Shown here: piece after piece, positions 39,569 through 47,927 of the stretch
Layout: the number at the start of each line of letters is the position of its first letter
Numbering within the stretch: the stretch's first letter is position 1
Assembly (NCBI RefSeq): GCF_000244755.1
Contig: NZ_AHOO02000014.1
Coordinates: forward strand, 64,501-128,500
Source of the DNA: Leptospira licerasiae serovar Varillal str. VAR 010
GTDB taxonomy: Bacteria > Spirochaetota > Leptospiria > Leptospirales > Leptospiraceae
Direction of reading: 5' to 3'
DNA length: 64,000 bases
The notes under the pieces: model-generated
The model's database searches: none
What the model was told of the DNA's origin: nothing
Seen by the model: the letters and a program-made list of their open reading frames with translations, nothing else
Translations under genes and position numbers: made by a program

Positions 39569-41581
39569 ATGGCAGAAAAAGAACAATCCGTCGGAAGATG
39601 GCAGAAGGAATTCTTCGAGAACATTCATTTATTCAAAAGATCAGGAATGAGTGAAGAAGAAGCAAAAAAGATACTTCAGAAATTTCTTTATCTTTGTTCC
39701 GTAACTCCAATGCCTCCGGTCATGGACGTTTTTAAAGATCCATCTTCATTGGAAAGGATCGGGGTTTACACCCCTCCGGAAAAGAAGGCCAGGGAATTCA
39801 TGATCGAATTCCTTTCCCCTATCATGAAATTTTTTACGGTAGAAGGGATCGAAAATCTAGCGGCCGTAAAACCTTTGATCGGAAAATACCCGGTTACCTT
39901 GATCTCCAATCACCTCAGCCATTTGGATGCACCTGCAATCTTCCAACTATTATATCATGCCTCTCCGGAAGGGAGAGAAGTAGCGGAACAATTGGTGTTC
40001 ATAGCAGGACGTTTAGCGTATGAGCCTGATTTTACCAGACTAGGGCTGTATATGTTCGGTACTCTTTTGGTCTGCTCTAAGAGAGACATGGCGGATAACC
40101 CAAGTCTTTCCGACGTGATGACCAAAATTAATATGAGAGCGTTCCGACATTCTCAAAAACTGCAACAAGAAGGAAAAATCGCCGCGATCTTTCCGGAAGG
40201 AACCAGATCCAGAGACGGAAGACTAATGCCTTTTGTGGACACAGTCTATCACTACGTTGCAAACAAGGTCATTCTTCCGATCTCATTGGAGAAAACGGAC
40301 AAAATCCTTCCTACCACAAGTTTACTCTTCAACCAGGTGGCAGGAAAACTTACCATAGGCAAACCTGTGTTAGTTGGAGAATTATCTAAAAAGGAAATGG
40401 CACATTTCCCTAAAGATATCGAACATCTTCCATTCCCGGAACATGGGGACAAAAAACAATTCCTGATAGATAACCTTGCCTTGCTTGTAGGACAAAACCT
40501 GAACAAACACCAGCATGGCATATACAGGAACTTGTATAGTGCGGATGCAAGGGACGAAAACAAACTCATCAAGGTGCCAAAAGAACCTAAAGAGAAGGTT
40601 GTAGTGATTGGGAATAGCAGTATGGGAATTGCTATAGCAACCGTTTTAGCAAATAAAGACGTAAACGTTTTAGTCTATCATCCTGACAAAGAATACACTT
40701 CTCAATCAAACGCAGAAAGAAGAGATCTTAGAACTTATTCTCTCTACAAACTTCCTCCGAACCTGGTATTTACTTCCGATCCGGAAGAATTAAAAACTGC
40801 AACTTTGTTTATCCAAGGAACCAACCCTTGGGAACTTCATACGATCTATCCCGATCTTCAATCTTATCTTTCTAAGAATAAGGCTCCATTCTTCAATATT
40901 ATCAAAGGATTTACAAGCGCGGGTTTGATCCTGGACGATCTGCAACATGGATTAGGGATCGAAGACGATAGGATCGGAGTGATCTCCGGCGCCTCTTATC
41001 CGGATCAGATCATGGAGAGAAAAATTTCGGGATTTGAGATTGCGGCGGTGAACGAGAGTCTCATACCTCGTATTCAAAAATTATTAACTACAGGTTACAT
41101 TTTCCCAAGACCTGCTATCATTCCGACAGATGTAAAAGGAGTCCAGTTAGGCGGTGCTCTCAAAACGATTTACGCTCTAGTAATGGGGATTGTAGAAGGT
41201 TATTTCCAACAGACGCTGGGCGGGAACGTGGACAATTCGCTCTTCCATCTTTCCAATCGTTTCTTTAACGAGATGGTAAAAGTAGGCGTAAGCATGGGAG
41301 GAAAACCCGAAACGTTCCAAGGACTCTCCGGATTGACCGACTTTATGTTATCCTGTTTCGGAACGGATGCAAAAGACAGAAAGACCGGCTACGACATCGC
41401 AAACGGGCATCCTTCCGAAAAAATGTCTAACGGATTCTATGGACTAAAAGTCATGCCGAACCTAATGAAAATAGATCCGAACGAAGTGCCGATCATGTAT
41501 GCTGCTTACGAAGTAGTCATCAATAAAAAAGACGTTCGTAAAGTTGCAGAAGCGATGGAAGAAAGGCTGTCGAGAGTTTAA
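39569..41581 (+). CDS. Fused acyltransferase and glycerol-3-phosphate dehydrogenase
   Basis: The 670-residue protein has two parts. Residues 90-300 form a PlsC-type glycerolipid acyltransferase: H115 and D120 in NHLSHLDAP give the HX4D catalytic site, and FPEGTRSRDGR is the phosphate-binding motif. Residues 340-670 match GpsA: IIKGF (about 443-447), LGGALK with K532, and a large alpha-helical C-terminal half. The nucleotide loop reads GNSSMG (348-353), lacking the middle glycine of GxGxxG. The two steps, making and acylating glycerol-3-phosphate, are consecutive in phospholipid synthesis. Confidence 0.88.
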   Translation: MAEKEQSVGRWQKEFFENIHLFKRSGMSEEEAKKILQKFLYLCSVTPMPPVMDVFKDPSSLERIGVYTPPEKKAREFMIEFLSPIMKFFTVEGIENLAAVKPLIGKYPVTLISNHLSHLDAPAIFQLLYHASPEGREVAEQLVFIAGRLAYEPDFTRLGLYMFGTLLVCSKRDMADNPSLSDVMTKINMRAFRHSQKLQQEGKIAAIFPEGTRSRDGRLMPFVDTVYHYVANKVILPISLEKTDKILPTTSLLFNQVAGKLTIGKPVLVGELSKKEMAHFPKDIEHLPFPEHGDKKQFLIDNLALLVGQNLNKHQHGIYRNLYSADARDENKLIKVPKEPKEKVVVIGNSSMGIAIATVLANKDVNVLVYHPDKEYTSQSNAERRDLRTYSLYKLPPNLVFTSDPEELKTATLFIQGTNPWELHTIYPDLQSYLSKNKAPFFNIIKGFTSAGLILDDLQHGLGIEDDRIGVISGASYPDQIMERKISGFEIAAVNESLIPRIQKLLTTGYIFPRPAIIPTDVKGVQLGGALKTIYALVMGIVEGYFQQTLGGNVDNSLFHLSNRFFNEMVKVGVSMGGKPETFQGLSGLTDFMLSCFGTDAKDRKTGYDIANGHPSEKMSNGFYGLKVMPNLMKIDPNEVPIMYAAYEVVINKKDVRKVAEAMEERLSRV

Positions 41582-41589
41582 AACTCTCG

Positions 41590-42264
41590 TCAGTCGCCTG
41601 CAACGAAGATAGTCAGTTTCCACTGATCCTTTTTGAAGGAGAAGAACGCTCTATAATCCACGGAGCTTCTTAAGTATGTATCACATACGTAACCGCTTTT
41701 TCCGGAAGCTAGACATACCTTCTTCCAAACACAGGATTTAGACTCGATCGCATCTTCAGTATCCAATTTCACAATTTGATAACTTAGATTATCGATCACC
41801 TTAGAATTTATATCTGCACTTTCTCTGATATTTACGTTCTTTCCACTGATCCAAGAATATTCAAATGCATCCAGATTTTCAGGAAACTTAGAATATATCG
41901 TGGGGGAAGTAAACTGCTCGGGATCTGATTGAACAATCCCAAAACGTAATGTGTTTTGGAGAGCGGCCCAGATTTCCGACTTTTCCGGATTTTTATCCAA
42001 TCCCCATTCTTTCCAAAAACCTTTTTTGCCAGAATCAGCGCCAAAGCTGAATTTAATCTCCGGATCTATTATCTTATTTAAAAATTTGGAATCCTTAGAT
42101 CCTAATGCCTTATCTAACTCCTTTTTGAATTCCGAAAAACTTCTGTTCTTAGAGGATTCGTCCGTAGGAATAATAGTATATTCTTGGAATTTTTTACAAG
42201 GTTCCGCGTAGGCGAAAGAGAAGGAGATAAAGGTCAAACAAAGGATCGTTAAAAAAGATTTCAT
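41590..42264 (-). CDS. Exported protein with SH3-like domain
   Basis: The start MKSFLTILCLTF is chosen over an upstream ATG because it gives a clear signal peptide ending near FAYAEP; a purine run AAAAGAGA precedes it. The 224-residue product has a bacterial SH3-like strand set in its second half (GKNVNIRESADINSKVIDNL). Four cysteines occur in the C-terminal third. Function is unknown. It converges on the fused acyltransferase gene. Confidence 0.75.
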   Translation of the reverse strand: MKSFLTILCLTFISFSFAYAEPCKKFQEYTIIPTDESSKNRSFSEFKKELDKALGSKDSKFLNKIIDPEIKFSFGADSGKKGFWKEWGLDKNPEKSEIWAALQNTLRFGIVQSDPEQFTSPTIYSKFPENLDAFEYSWISGKNVNIRESADINSKVIDNLSYQIVKLDTEDAIESKSCVWKKVCLASGKSGYVCDTYLRSSVDYRAFFSFKKDQWKLTIFVAGD

Positions 42265-42355
42265 TCTCTTTTCCAACAATCCTTCTGCTTTGTTTTTCCT
42301 ACAAAAAAATTTTACTTTGTTACGAAACTTGTGCGAATTAAGCAACGAAGCGGCT

Positions 42356-43030
42356 TTATCGTCCGTTTACGAAAATTTCCAGAAGTCCTTCCGACAATGC
42401 TTCGATCTCGGAAGCTCTTTCTTTCAGAAGTCGGAATGTTTTTTGTAATGCGATTTCCATTTCTTCTTTAGGAACTCCGAATGTGGTCAGCCCCAATTGG
42501 ATCACAGTTGCCATCATTCTAAGCCTGTCTATTTTTCCGGAATGCACCATTTCTTCCAAAAGGCTTTGGAATACTCCTCTGAAGGCCAAAGTACGGATCA
42601 GATATTCTTGTTCGTCGAACTGAGGATTATATTTTTCGAATAGGATCTTGCTTCTATGAGAACCTCGGTTTCCTATCATATCGGTCACACCTTGGGTCTT
42701 ATAAGCTGCCAAGTATGTTTCCGCAATGGTAAGTTTTTTCTGGCAAAGATAGAACTGTAACCCTACCTCCATTGCAAAAACCAAAGGAGGATCCATTTCG
42801 CCTACTAGACGTTCGGCGGTTTCGCCCGCCTCGTTGAATACTTCTCCTGCTATTGCGAGAAGTATCTCTTCCTTATTCTTGAAAAAATGATATAGACTTC
42901 CTGTAGTGATCTCTGCTTCCTCGATGATCCTACGTATGGTCGCCTTTTCATATCCTTCGCTTACGAAAAGTTTTCGGGATACTTCTAAAATTTTAGCCCG
43001 AACTCGATTGGACTGCTCTATTCTCTTCAT
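42356..43030 (-). CDS. TetR family regulator
   Basis: The 224-residue regulator has an N-terminal TetR helix-turn-helix (residues 10-60; YEKATIRRIIEEAEITTGSLYHFFKNKEEIL) and a helical ligand-binding domain afterwards. It follows the FGGY kinase gene on the same strand after 74 bases and probably controls that operon. A 9-base-arm palindrome upstream of the kinase (44751-44770) is the likely operator. The ligand is unknown. Confidence 0.87.
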   Translation of the reverse strand: MKRIEQSNRVRAKILEVSRKLFVSEGYEKATIRRIIEEAEITTGSLYHFFKNKEEILLAIAGEVFNEAGETAERLVGEMDPPLVFAMEVGLQFYLCQKKLTIAETYLAAYKTQGVTDMIGNRGSHRSKILFEKYNPQFDEQEYLIRTLAFRGVFQSLLEEMVHSGKIDRLRMMATVIQLGLTTFGVPKEEMEIALQKTFRLLKERASEIEALSEGLLEIFVNGR

Positions 43031-43068
43031 CTGTTGACACCCTGCTGGAACGAAACCTATACATTTCG

Positions 43069-43086
43069 CATAAGGAATCCCTTATG
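43069..43086 (-). repeat. Short inverted repeat between kinase and TetR genes
   Basis: The arms CATAAGG and CCTTATG are separated by AATC in the gap upstream of the TetR start. It has no T-run, so it is not a normal terminator. It could be a second regulatory site or an RNA hairpin. Confidence 0.4.
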
Positions 43087-43104
43087 GGATAAACTCGTTC
43101 CTTT

Positions 43105-44712
43105 TTATTTATTTGTATTTAAAATTGCGTAATGCGCCTTGTTAGCCTCGTATAATTTTTTGAATACGGAAAAATTCCGATCGTATACTAATTTATTCGC
43201 GGGATTCGGATTCCATCTTTGTTTGCTCGGTATTAGATTTTTGATCTCTCCGAAAGAATGAATTTTACCTAATCCTAATGCAGCTATCGCAGCTGCTCCG
43301 GTCGCTCCCGCATTTTGGGGATGATCTATAGTTTCTATCGTTCTACCGGTAATATCCGCTAAGATTTGGCAAATGATAGGAGAACGTGCAACTCCACCCA
43401 CAAATCGGATCGTAGAAGAAGCTGGAACTTTTGCGTGAGATAATTCCAAGATCCAACGTTTATGAAAGGATATACCTTCGATCACGGAGCGGATGAGTTT
43501 TCTTTTTCCGGTATCCAGACCGATATTGAAGAACATTCCTCTTGCTGCAGGATCTTCGAAAGGACAGCGGTTCCCGTGCAGCCAAGGAGTAAAAATGACT
43601 CCGTCACTTCCCGCTGGGGTATCTTTAATGGATTCGAATAAGAATGCAAAGAGGCTTTCGTGGACCGCGTCCTCTCCTTCTGTTACATTCTTTTTTTCTA
43701 AATAAACATCTATCTCGTCCAAGGCGAGATGGTCTTTTACCCATTGCAGACATTTGCCGGAAGTTTCCTGTTCTCCGAAATAATTATAATAACCTGCTCT
43801 TGCACCTACGATAGACGCAATCCTTGCATTGATATCCACTGTTCTTTTTTTAGTTACGGTTGAGACCCAACCGGAAGTCCCCGCATATATGTGAGTGTCC
43901 CCTTCTTTCACCGAGCCAGCTCCGATCCCGATCAGGGTTGCATCTCCGCCTCCTCCGAAAACCGCGGTTCCTTCCTTTAGTCCCAGCTCTTTTGCGGCAG
44001 TTTCAGTCAGACCACCGATCAAATCTGTGGACTCTATTAGATCAGGAAGATGTTCCGGACGAACTCCGAACATTTTACATAGCCCTTTATGCCAGCGAGT
44101 TTTACCCGGACGTGAATCATATAAGAAAGTAGCAAATGCGGAATCCAAAGTCATGGTTGCTCTGCCAGTGCATCTAGTGGTTAGATAGTCTTTCACATCC
44201 AACCACTTGTGAACTCTTGCGAATTTTTCCGCCTCTTTTGCCTCGACCCATTTATATTTCCATAATGGATCTTTTACACTTCCTGCAACCGCTCCAGTAA
44301 TCTGCAAAGAACGAAGAAGTTTATACGCATTCAATCCTTCTATTTTGATCCCGTGTTCTATTCCCTTCTTCATTTGTTCACGAGCTCGTTGGTCCATATA
44401 GCTCATTGCAGGACGTACCGGTTTTAGATCTTTATCTACGAGAACGAGACCTTGCATTTGAGAACAGAATGAGATCCCACGGATTTCTGCTGGATCTAGT
44501 TTGGTCTCCTTTACGACTTGAGCAGTGGTATCTCTCATTGAATTCCACCAATCGTCGGGATCCTGTTCCACTCCCCCACCTTCTAAAAGTGTAAGTCCAT
44601 ATTCTTGGGATGCAGAATGTACGAGAGTAAGCCTGTCACCTATTTCAAATAGGCAAGTTTTGGTCCCGGTAGTTCCTATATCGTAAGCCAAAACATAGAC
44701 TTTTGATTTCAT
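43105..44712 (-). CDS. FGGY carbohydrate kinase, xylulokinase-like
   Basis: The start MKSKVYVLAYDIG has GGAGG eight to nine bases upstream and is preferred over an ATG 18 codons earlier. The 535-residue product shows FGGY marks: AYDIGTTGTKTCLFE, FCSQMQGLVLVD, YMDQRAR, GGGGDATLIGIGAGSVKEG, YAGTSGWVSTV, and FVGGVARSPIICQILADITG. It resembles xylulokinase. The actual sugar or polyol is not determined. The gene precedes the TetR gene and carries a palindromic site upstream. Confidence 0.85.
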   Translation of the reverse strand: MKSKVYVLAYDIGTTGTKTCLFEIGDRLTLVHSASQEYGLTLLEGGGVEQDPDDWWNSMRDTTAQVVKETKLDPAEIRGISFCSQMQGLVLVDKDLKPVRPAMSYMDQRAREQMKKGIEHGIKIEGLNAYKLLRSLQITGAVAGSVKDPLWKYKWVEAKEAEKFARVHKWLDVKDYLTTRCTGRATMTLDSAFATFLYDSRPGKTRWHKGLCKMFGVRPEHLPDLIESTDLIGGLTETAAKELGLKEGTAVFGGGGDATLIGIGAGSVKEGDTHIYAGTSGWVSTVTKKRTVDINARIASIVGARAGYYNYFGEQETSGKCLQWVKDHLALDEIDVYLEKKNVTEGEDAVHESLFAFLFESIKDTPAGSDGVIFTPWLHGNRCPFEDPAARGMFFNIGLDTGKRKLIRSVIEGISFHKRWILELSHAKVPASSTIRFVGGVARSPIICQILADITGRTIETIDHPQNAGATGAAAIAALGLGKIHSFGEIKNLIPSKQRWNPNPANKLVYDRNFSVFKKLYEANKAHYAILNTNK

Positions 44713-44750
44713 GCAGTAGATCCTCCGAGCCCAGTTGTGAATTCCGCTCG

Positions 44751-44770
44751 ATGAGTGAGTGCTCACTCAT
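44751..44770 (-). promoter_or_regulatory. TetR-type operator candidate upstream of the kinase
   Basis: Perfect 9-base arms ATGAGTGAG (44751-44759) and CTCACTCAT (44762-44770) flank a 2-base centre, a geometry typical of TetR dimers. It lies about 40 bases upstream of the kinase start and downstream of a TTGACA-N16-TATAAC promoter on the same strand. Confidence 0.6.
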
Positions 44771-44827
44771 CAGGAGATTGGAAAGAGCCTCAAAAAGGGC
44801 AATCCTTTTTTCTAAAATGAGAAGGCG

Positions 44828-44855
44828 GTTATATTGGATTGTCCTTTCATGTCAA
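44828..44855 (-). promoter_or_regulatory. Sigma-70-type promoter for the kinase operon
   Basis: On the minus strand TTGACA (44850-44855) is 16 bases from TATAAC (44828-44833). The expected start lies about 110 bases upstream of the kinase ATG, so the palindrome would lie in the leader and could act as a roadblock. Confidence 0.5.
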
Positions 44856-44865
44856 TAGAATCGCG

Positions 44866-44980
44866 GTAACCAACGCGACAGAGATGCGCAGGTCTTTAGT
44901 CCGGGCTTGGCCCGGATGAGCGCGACTGCGCGAAACCGGAGCAGCGCGGCCCGAACGCAGTGAGCGGGTCGCCAAAGCCA
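44866..44980. repeat. GC-rich hairpin-bearing intergenic element
   Basis: About 115 bases are far richer in G and C than all flanking DNA. It holds a stem TCCGGGC/GCCCGGA (44900-44916), a CGCG/CGCG hairpin at 44921-44932, and an imperfect GCGGCCCG/CGGGTCGC stem (44946-44972). It lies between the kinase promoter and the end of the MRJP gene. It may be a dispersed repeat or a terminator-like structure. Confidence 0.5.
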
Positions 44981-44992
44981 CTCTTATAAAGA

Positions 44993-46087
44993 TTATCTAC
45001 CTATGATCCCTTCCGCTTCCGGTTTGAATCTGTAGATATAATAAGGTCCTTTACTCAAGATAGTGCTATCCGTTTGTAAGAATACTTCGTTTAATGCGCT
45101 GCAAGTTAAATACATGTACCCGTCTGGAGCATAGCTAAATCCGTCAGGCCAACGGAAACTCGGATCCTTAAATAGTGTTGTGATCTTTTTATCCGGATCG
45201 ATCAGGTTGACTGCAGAATGTTCCGCATCAGTCACATAGATATTTCCGCTCTTATCGATGCTAATACCGTCACTCATTGATTTTAAAGAATATTGTTCTA
45301 CTTGCGCAGCGAGCTGAGCCGCAGTGATCGTAGAATCTCTAAGAACACTTGTCTTAGCACGATATAACTCTCCAGAAGTGAAAGGAGCAAAATATAACCA
45401 TTCCCTATTTTGATCCAAAGCGATGGAATCCGCATTAAATATGATCGAAACTCCTGCTACCTGAAAAGGAGACCCGTTCACAACGATCTCGTTCCTTTCT
45501 CCAACAACGGAAACATGGTCTTTCAAGAGGCGCCTTGCTTTTTTGTTCGCGATATCATAAACAACTAAACCTGGATCCGGGATCAAAGGACTTGTATCCG
45601 TGATAAAGATGGTTTCGGCGACAGTATCGATCTGCATATCATTGAACAAAGAATCCTTTGGAGCGATCGAAATAGGAAATTCATACTCGTGGATGATAGC
45701 CCCAGTCTCTATATCGAATGCGTAAACCTTAGGTCTTGTTAGGCCTAGATTCCCATAATCCAAGGTCCAAAGCCGATTCTTATCATCCACTCGTACCGAA
45801 AGAACTGTGTTGAAATTTTTCTGAAAGTTTTGGTTCGGAAATGGAAGGACCTGACCGTTCTTTAACTCTGCAACTTTGATTGGAGGAGTTCCCTGGGGGA
45901 AAAAAGAGAAAAAGATCCTTCCGGATGCGGATATACTGATATTGCCGGGAGGGCGATCCAATTGGATCACTTTTTCCAAAGAAGTATTCGGATACTTGGG
46001 TAACGTTGTCCTATCTTCTAAATTTCCTGTTTCACATTTTACAATGGCGGAAACCAATGCAAAGACTATAGCCCATTTTTTTAACAT
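44993..46087 (-). CDS. MRJP/yellow-family beta-propeller protein, exported
   Basis: The 364-residue protein has a signal region ending at a cysteine (AIVKC), possibly a relaxed spirochaete lipobox. The rest matches the major royal jelly/yellow family: NDMQIDTVAETIFITDT, IALDQNREWLYFAPFTSGELYRAKTSVLRD, then SDGISIDKSGNIYVTDAEHSAV and WPDGFSYAPDGYMYL. It is a six-bladed propeller probably involved in binding or oxidising small molecules, but no activity is known. It stands alone on its strand. Confidence 0.85.
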   Translation of the reverse strand: MLKKWAIVFALVSAIVKCETGNLEDRTTLPKYPNTSLEKVIQLDRPPGNISISASGRIFFSFFPQGTPPIKVAELKNGQVLPFPNQNFQKNFNTVLSVRVDDKNRLWTLDYGNLGLTRPKVYAFDIETGAIIHEYEFPISIAPKDSLFNDMQIDTVAETIFITDTSPLIPDPGLVVYDIANKKARRLLKDHVSVVGERNEIVVNGSPFQVAGVSIIFNADSIALDQNREWLYFAPFTSGELYRAKTSVLRDSTITAAQLAAQVEQYSLKSMSDGISIDKSGNIYVTDAEHSAVNLIDPDKKITTLFKDPSFRWPDGFSYAPDGYMYLTCSALNEVFLQTDSTILSKGPYYIYRFKPEAEGIIGR

Positions 46088-46511
46088 AAAATTTTCTCCA
46101 CTGCCTTATATCTTAAGGCAAAAAAGAAAACGGTCGTCCGCATTGTTTAAGTCGAACGTCCGAATTTAAGAAGTCGGTCCTTCATTAAAAATCGAAACTT
46201 ACAACTTTCTTATTTCTTAAAGTACTAGGACTAACGATTGAGTGTAAAAGAACGAGATTATAGGATCGAATTACCTTGCACTTATATGCGTCTTACATTT
46301 TGAAAAATCACTTATTCGCATAATATTGAGGTCGTTATAATTAGAAACTAAAATCAGATGTACTTCCTATTCCAAAATTATAATTTGCTTGGAACTAGAA
46401 CATATACCTCTTATACTGTCATTGTTACTTCCGAGCTTATTGTAATGACTCCTCGGACATAAGTGATGCGAACAATTATCTTTCACTATTTAAATAATAA
46501 CGGGGCGTTCT
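46088..46511. other. Intergenic region between MRJP and MFS genes
   Basis: This 424-base stretch separates two divergent genes. It is AT-rich, with no open frame worth calling and no RNA gene. The promoters of both should be here, but I see no clear -35/-10 pair. GTCATT and AATGAC form a loose inverted pair around 46418-46448. Confidence 0.5.
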
Positions 46512-47753
46512 ATGCGTGAAAACCAAGTAAAGGTATACGGCTACAGATGGGTGATTCTTGGTCTATACGCACTAATTACGGCGATTATCCAAATCCAATG
46601 GCTGACTTTTGCGCCTATAGCCAGAGAAGCTAAAGTGTTTTACGACGTATCAAGCATTCAGATAGATCTTCTTTCCCTTATCTTTATGGGAGTTTTCGTA
46701 TTGATGGCGATCCCTGCTTCCTATGTCATCGATACTTACGGAATTAGGATCGGAGTCGGGGTCGGCGCAGCTCTCACAGGAATTTTCTCCTTAAGTAAAG
46801 GAGTTTATGCGGATAATTTTAGTATAGTGATAGCTTCTCAAATCGGTTTAGCGATTGCGCAGCCCTTCATATTAAACGCAGTCACAAAAGTCAGTGTACA
46901 GTGGTTCCCGATTACGGAAAGAGCCACCGCGGTGGCAATCGGGACCTTGGCACAATTTATAGGCATTATTTTAGTAATGGCAATCACTCCTAGAATGTTA
47001 GGAGAAATAAATCCGAATCCTCAAGAGATCCCAGGAATTCTTTTAAATTATGGATTAGTAGCATTGGCTGGAGCGGCTTTATTTTTAGCATTCTTCAAAG
47101 AGAAGCCTCCCACTGCTCCCGATAGAGCAAACCTGCAAGATTCCAAATTTAAAGTTTTCGAAGGTTTAAAACATATCTTGAGTCAGAAAGATATGAGAAA
47201 GTCCTTACTTCTATTCCTGATCGGATTAGGAGTATTTAATGCAGTTAGCACTTGTATCGATCAGATCTGCGAAACAAAAAATCTGAACATGACCCAGTCG
47301 GGTGAAATTGCAGGAATGATGTTAATGTCCGGGATTATCGCTGGCATTTTTGTTCCGTTGATCTCCGATAAAGTCGGCAGAAGACAACCTTTCTTGGTGA
47401 TCTCAATGGCCGGATTTTTACCCGGAATGTTATTATTCTCCTTAGCGAATGACTATACATTAGTTTTGGCCGGAGCATTCTTGATCGGATTTTTCTTACT
47501 TGGGATCGGAGCACCGATCGGATTCCAATATTGTGCGGAGATCACCTCACCTGCACCTGAATCTTCTTCCCAAGGGCTTTTGCTTTGGATCGGTCAGATC
47601 TCGGGGATCTTCTTTATTTTAGGACTGAACTTTTTAGGAATCGATCTGTTCTTAAAAATATTTATAGGTCTTGGTGTATTGAACTTAGCTTTGTCTTTCT
47701 TACTCAAAGAATCTCCTTTGATGCTTGGAGCAAAAGTACTCTCCAGAAAATAA
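46512..47753 (+). CDS. MFS transporter
   Basis: The 413-residue major facilitator protein has twelve membrane helices. The cytoplasmic loop after helix 2 reads YVIDTYGIRIGVGVG, and a second, SDKVGRRQPFLVIS, comes between helices 8 and 9, as expected. PITERATAVAIGTLAQFIG fits helix 5 of the FLVCR-like group. The substrate is unknown; a heme or choline/organic-acid role is only a guess. It is divergent from the MRJP gene. Confidence 0.88.
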   Translation: MRENQVKVYGYRWVILGLYALITAIIQIQWLTFAPIAREAKVFYDVSSIQIDLLSLIFMGVFVLMAIPASYVIDTYGIRIGVGVGAALTGIFSLSKGVYADNFSIVIASQIGLAIAQPFILNAVTKVSVQWFPITERATAVAIGTLAQFIGIILVMAITPRMLGEINPNPQEIPGILLNYGLVALAGAALFLAFFKEKPPTAPDRANLQDSKFKVFEGLKHILSQKDMRKSLLLFLIGLGVFNAVSTCIDQICETKNLNMTQSGEIAGMMLMSGIIAGIFVPLISDKVGRRQPFLVISMAGFLPGMLLFSLANDYTLVLAGAFLIGFFLLGIGAPIGFQYCAEITSPAPESSSQGLLLWIGQISGIFFILGLNFLGIDLFLKIFIGLGVLNLALSFLLKESPLMLGAKVLSRK

Positions 47754-47755
47754 AT

Positions 47756-47788
47756 AAAAAAAGGTCCGTCGGAATTACTCCGACGGAC
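47756..47788 (-). terminator. Terminator of the Old Yellow Enzyme transcript
   Basis: A perfect 10-base stem (GTCCGTCGGA/TCCGACGGAC, five-base loop) is followed on the minus strand by seven T (the plus-strand A run 47756-47762). It ends the leftward gene and may also stop the MFS transcript weakly. Confidence 0.8.
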
Positions 47789-47866
47789 GGTTTAAGGTTT
47801 GCTATTCAATGGATAAAGTCGTTTCAGTATACGATCCGCTTTGCTGAAATCCGTTCCAAAAATTTT

Positions 47867-47912
47867 CTATAGTCCGCTAAACGGACTTCAGGAGCGAAGA
47901 GACTATAGTCCG
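47867..47912. repeat. Direct repeats and hairpin in the 3' region
   Basis: The 10-mer CTATAGTCCG occurs at 47867-47876 and 47903-47912. The first copy begins a hairpin, AGTCCG/CGGACT (47871-47876 and 47882-47887). It lies 3' of the Old Yellow Enzyme gene. Its function is unknown. Confidence 0.45.
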
Positions 47913-47927
47913 TTTTAAAAGTATAGG

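Noticed and set aside
43069..43086. Rho-independent terminator after the FGGY kinase
   Set aside because: The stem is short and there is no T-run on the kinase strand, so it is listed only as an inverted repeat.
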